Source of the DNA: Bradyrhizobium erythrophlei
GTDB taxonomy: Bacteria; Pseudomonadota; Alphaproteobacteria; Rhizobiales; Xanthobacteraceae
Assembly (NCBI GenBank): GCA_900129675.1
Contig: FSRD01000002.1
Span: forward strand, 496,001 to 560,000
Direction: 5' to 3'
Length of the DNA stretch: 64,000 nucleotides
The translations under genes were made by a program, and so were the position numbers. Under the pieces are notes generated by a model that searched no databases, had not been told where the DNA came from, and saw only the letters and a program-made list of their open reading frames with translations. Shown here piece by piece: positions 62,501 through 64,000 of the stretch (positions within the stretch are counted from its first letter, which is position 1; the number at the start of each line of letters is the position of its first letter).

Positions 62501-62734
62501 GATGCCGTTGACCTGCGAGGTCAGCTGGCGTTCGTAATAGTAGATGACCCGGTCGGACATGTCCTTCGGCAGCAGCCCGGAATAGGTCCAGACAACACTG
62601 ACGACAGGAATATTGATTTTGGGAAATATGTCGGTCGGTGTCCGTAGCGCCGACAACGAACCGAAGATCGCAATGAGAAATGCCAACACGATGAACGTGT
62701 AGGGCCGCTTGAGGGCTACTTGAACAATCCACAT
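59528..62734 (-). CDS. RND efflux pump, inner-membrane permease
   Basis: A 1068-aa protein; ATG 62734 follows GGAGGGG, and 26 upstream in-frame codons are ignored. TM1 begins ALKRPYTFIVLAFLIAIFG, followed by RTPTDIFPKINIPVV. The proton relay Asp pair is in TM4 (GILVDDGTVTLENI). Two large periplasmic loops are present, and the C-terminal half repeats the fold (GMLPMAFAMGEGGEQNAPLGRAVIGGLL). It exports drugs, metals or plant compounds with the adaptor and channel. No regulator is adjacent. Confidence 0.95.
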   Translation of the reverse strand: MWIVQVALKRPYTFIVLAFLIAIFGSLSALRTPTDIFPKINIPVVSVVWTYSGLLPKDMSDRVIYYYERQLTSQVNGIEHVESQSLSGYGVVKIFFQKGVDIGAALAQVTAVSQTVLKLLPAGITPPYVLSYNASSVPILNLALSSKKLPQDQLFDLGQNSIRPQLATVNGAALPSPYGGKILQAQVDLDQRAMQSHNVSADDVVNAISAQNLVLPAGTQKIGKFEWNVGLNASPTVLDRINDLPVKKVDGTVIHVRDVAYAHDGSPPQTNIVRVNGAKAVLMSILNAGSASTLDIIAGVKARLPRIEAGLPSGLDLHTVGDQSPFIRAAVTGVVREGAIAAALTGLMILLFLGSWRSTIIIMIEIPLAILFSLATLSLLGETINVMTLGGLALAVGILVDDGTVTLENINWHLEQGKSLESAIMDGARQIVVPAFVTLVCICIVFAPMFQLAGVVGYLFRPLAEAVVFALLGSFLLSRTLVPTLANYLLRVPHLAHGADGSARPAAPSRNPLKRFQLGFEYRFEQIRDAYHRFLSGALGRPKLFAAGFLACTVSSFVLVPFLGQNFFPSVDAGQILIHVRSQAGTRIEETASLCHEVEQKIRQMIPPDQLASTVTNIGLPISGINVAYSNTGTIGPSDADILISLHENHSPTASYVKRLRTLLPQAFPGTTFAFLPADIVTQILNFGLPAPIDLQVIGTKQEANYAYATDLLKRIRKVPGIADLRIQQTYSYPQINVAVDRTLADEVGLSQRDVANSLLVTLSGSGQVKPNFWLNTKNGVSYPIVAQVPQYRIGTMSDLANVPITSNKSGTPQYLGGLADFSFGPSAGVVSHYDAQPVIDIYGATQARDLGAVASDIRRIISETKKDVPPGSYVALRGQVQTMTSAYDQLYLGLLGAIVLIYLVIAVNFQSWLDPLIIISALPGALAGIVWMLFTTETTLSVPALTGALMCMGIATANSILLVSFAREKLEEGLDATAAALEAGFTRFRPVLMTALAMVIGMLPMAFAMGEGGEQNAPLGRAVIGGLLVATLATLFFVPTVFSLLHGRHTHAPEGGPPSEQTAEPAT

Positions 62735-63012
62735 TTGTATGGCCCCTCCGGCCCGTCCGACGATTGCTCTTTCGGCGTTGACATATTCTTTGGGGGCAAG
62801 ATTTCCCCACAAACGAGCGCATCATGATGGACGGTCCACATCCAGCCGACGCCGTGGACCGCATAATGTCGCCTCGGGGGACAAGCGTTGCGTGGTTGCC
62901 CGGAACGTTATCTAGATCACGGGTCTATTTGCGCTATTAAATACTGGTTTAGGGTTGCTCATATTGTTCTGAGTGGTCGCAGGATCAGATCCTATTTTCC
63001 GATCAACTGCGA

Positions 63013-63216
63013 TTAGGTATTCCGCGGCACGCCAAGTCGTATCGTTCGGCGAAGGCCTGACAGGACCGGCTCTTTGAGTACGGAGGGCCGATAGCCGAAG
63101 GAGAAGCGGTCCGCCGCTTTCTGCCATGCCGCAGGGTCTGCGCCGTCCTGCATCTCGACGGTAGTGATCCCACTGCGCAGGAGAAACGCGTACTGGTCCG
63201 GTAGGATGCTCAGATG
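63013..63216 (-). pseudogene. DUF934-like C-terminal remnant
   Basis: The minus strand reads LSILPDQYAFLLRSGITTVEMQDGADPAAWQKAADRFSFGYRPSVLKEPVLSGLRR and stops at 63013. It resembles the end of DUF934 proteins (DQF.FLLR.G, then an F-x-YxP block and LRR), which accompany sulfite/nitrite reductases. A stop codon lies four codons before LSI and no start is present, so only the tail remains. Confidence 0.5.
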
Positions 63217-63240
63217 GCCTGCTCACAGCTCCCGTCAATG

Positions 63241-63486
63241 TCAGAACGCATTCTTGAATCGCGCGACATAGTCCGGGCTTCCGTAGACCCACATAGGCTC
63301 GTCGCATTGGCTCGGGCCGTGGTCGGTCATACAGGCAGCGCTCCAAGGCGGAGCCGCGACCTCGCGGCCCTCGATGCCGAATGTTTGCGAGGGAACCCTG
63401 CTTTCGTGCGTTCGCGCCTGAACCGTAGCCGGCGTAGCGAGTGACGGTACTAGCAGCAGCGCCGCCAAAAGATATTTCGTCTTCAT
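63241..63486 (-). CDS. Small exported protein, 81 aa
   Basis: ATG 63486 follows GGAG. A signal peptide (KTKYLLAALLLVPSLATPATVQA) precedes a 58-residue mature part with two Cys (CMTDHGPSQC) that may form a disulfide, and ends DYVARFKNAF. Proteins with this ending recur in Bradyrhizobium; the role is unknown. Confidence 0.75.
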   Translation of the reverse strand: MKTKYLLAALLLVPSLATPATVQARTHESRVPSQTFGIEGREVAAPPWSAACMTDHGPSQCDEPMWVYGSPDYVARFKNAF

Positions 63487-64000
63487 CGTTTGGCTCCTCG
63501 TTTGCGGGAGCCCCATATTGACTGCTCTCCGTCGCCAAAACTGGATGCCCGCAGCACTCGAAATCGGATCATCGAGCTGCGCGCGAGCGCTAACGAGAAA
63601 GATAAGAACGATGCACGGGACGACCATTAAATTGGTTTTTAAGGCATTAAATTCGAATTGAAATCGGCAAGAACCGCAAAAGAAGGAATGTCAGATGATC
63701 GCCTGTCAGCATTGCTTCAGTAAAAACGCTGCTGATGTCGTTTGCGTTATGCGCGAAGGATCATTCGCCGCCAGCTCGCATCCAAGTCCGCGCGTCTCCA
63801 AGGTGCCAAACCCAGAAGTCTCCATAGCTCGGCCCAGTTCCCCGGCGCTGTCGGAAGGGAATTATCTCCGACGCGCGCCAGCAAAAGCTAACGTTTATGT
63901 GATCAGTCTCTGGGCGGTCCTTTGTCTTTGCAACGGCTGCACTTTTCAAAATTTGCGGCTCTTCGCTCGAGAATCTTGGGCGACCTGACGGAATAGGACG
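63487..64000. other. No supported gene at the right edge
   Basis: The first 150 nt are the upstream region of the small exported gene. An open frame at 63695-63988 (+) lacks a ribosome site and any protein-like motif and is not called. GC content is lower than in the rest of the window. Confidence 0.5.

Noticed and set aside
62912..63538. 208-codon minus-strand frame
   Set aside because: It overlaps the small exported gene and the DUF934-like remnant in other frames that carry recognisable protein text.
63695..63988. 97-codon plus-strand frame at the right edge
   Set aside because: No ribosome site, no motif, irregular composition.

Overview
The window reads as a high-GC alphaproteobacterial chromosome, most likely Bradyrhizobium or a close relative. 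The evidence is gene content typical of Rhizobiales (CsbD, SlyX, a TniQ-like protein, a NodT-type efflux channel, FCD-GntR/TetR/MarR/LysR-regulated catabolic genes) and several imperfect-palindrome intergenic repeats of the kind scattered through Bradyrhizobium genomes. The species call is inference. No rRNA, tRNA or CRISPR array was seen.

Positions 1-39.9 kb look like ordinary but strongly catabolic and regulatory chromosome. A truncated fumarylacetoacetate-hydrolase-family gene, a GGDEF-EAL protein, a TetR/SnoaL pair and a MarR-crotonase operon lead into the most interesting metabolic locus (5.3-12.0 kb). There, a transporter, an aldehyde dehydrogenase and a GlcG-like protein are transcribed leftward. 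A heme-oxygenase-like diiron oxidase, two [2Fe-2S] ferredoxins, an unknown 98-aa protein and an FCD-GntR regulator are transcribed rightward. TTGTATACAA-like sites overlap the predicted -10 boxes of both divergent promoters and recur before the regulator. This looks like a self-contained inducible oxidation pathway for an unidentified substrate. Next come a GMC oxidoreductase, a DUF305 protein, a two-component system, small stress and secreted proteins, trhO-slyX, a gamma-glutamyltransferase-like protein, FAD and NAD oxidoreductases, FKBP, CsbD, two Tat-exported hydrolases, a FecR/beta-barrel surface pair, a PMT-type glycosyltransferase, OmpA, a YcaQ-like protein, and a LysR-SDR-SDR-GST-MFS cluster whose second SDR is frameshifted.

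Positions 40.5-56.1 kb are a mobile-element graveyard. Two IS630-family elements come first, one carrying a LexA-like HTH passenger gene inside its inverted repeats. They are followed by a TniQ-like remnant, a damaged integrase-core (rve) IS, a short cargo stretch with a cupin between 59-bp direct repeats, and then a nested stack of serine-recombinase modules. Modules A and B lie in tandem and split an rve transposase gene exactly at its conserved YYN codons; in-silico removal of 46822-54744 restores that gene in frame. Module C sits inside the recombinase gene of module B; removal of 50480-53056 restores that gene in frame. Each module carries a small gene (orf1) at its left end whose best start codon lies at the opposite end of the module, so a complete orf1 forms only when the ends are joined, as in a circle or a tandem array. 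Remnants of an outer-membrane protein and of an SNF2-type helicase lie beyond.

Positions 56.3-62.7 kb hold a complete leftward RND efflux system (inner-membrane pump, periplasmic adaptor, outer-membrane lipoprotein channel). It is followed by a DUF934-like remnant, a small secreted protein, and a right edge with no convincing gene.
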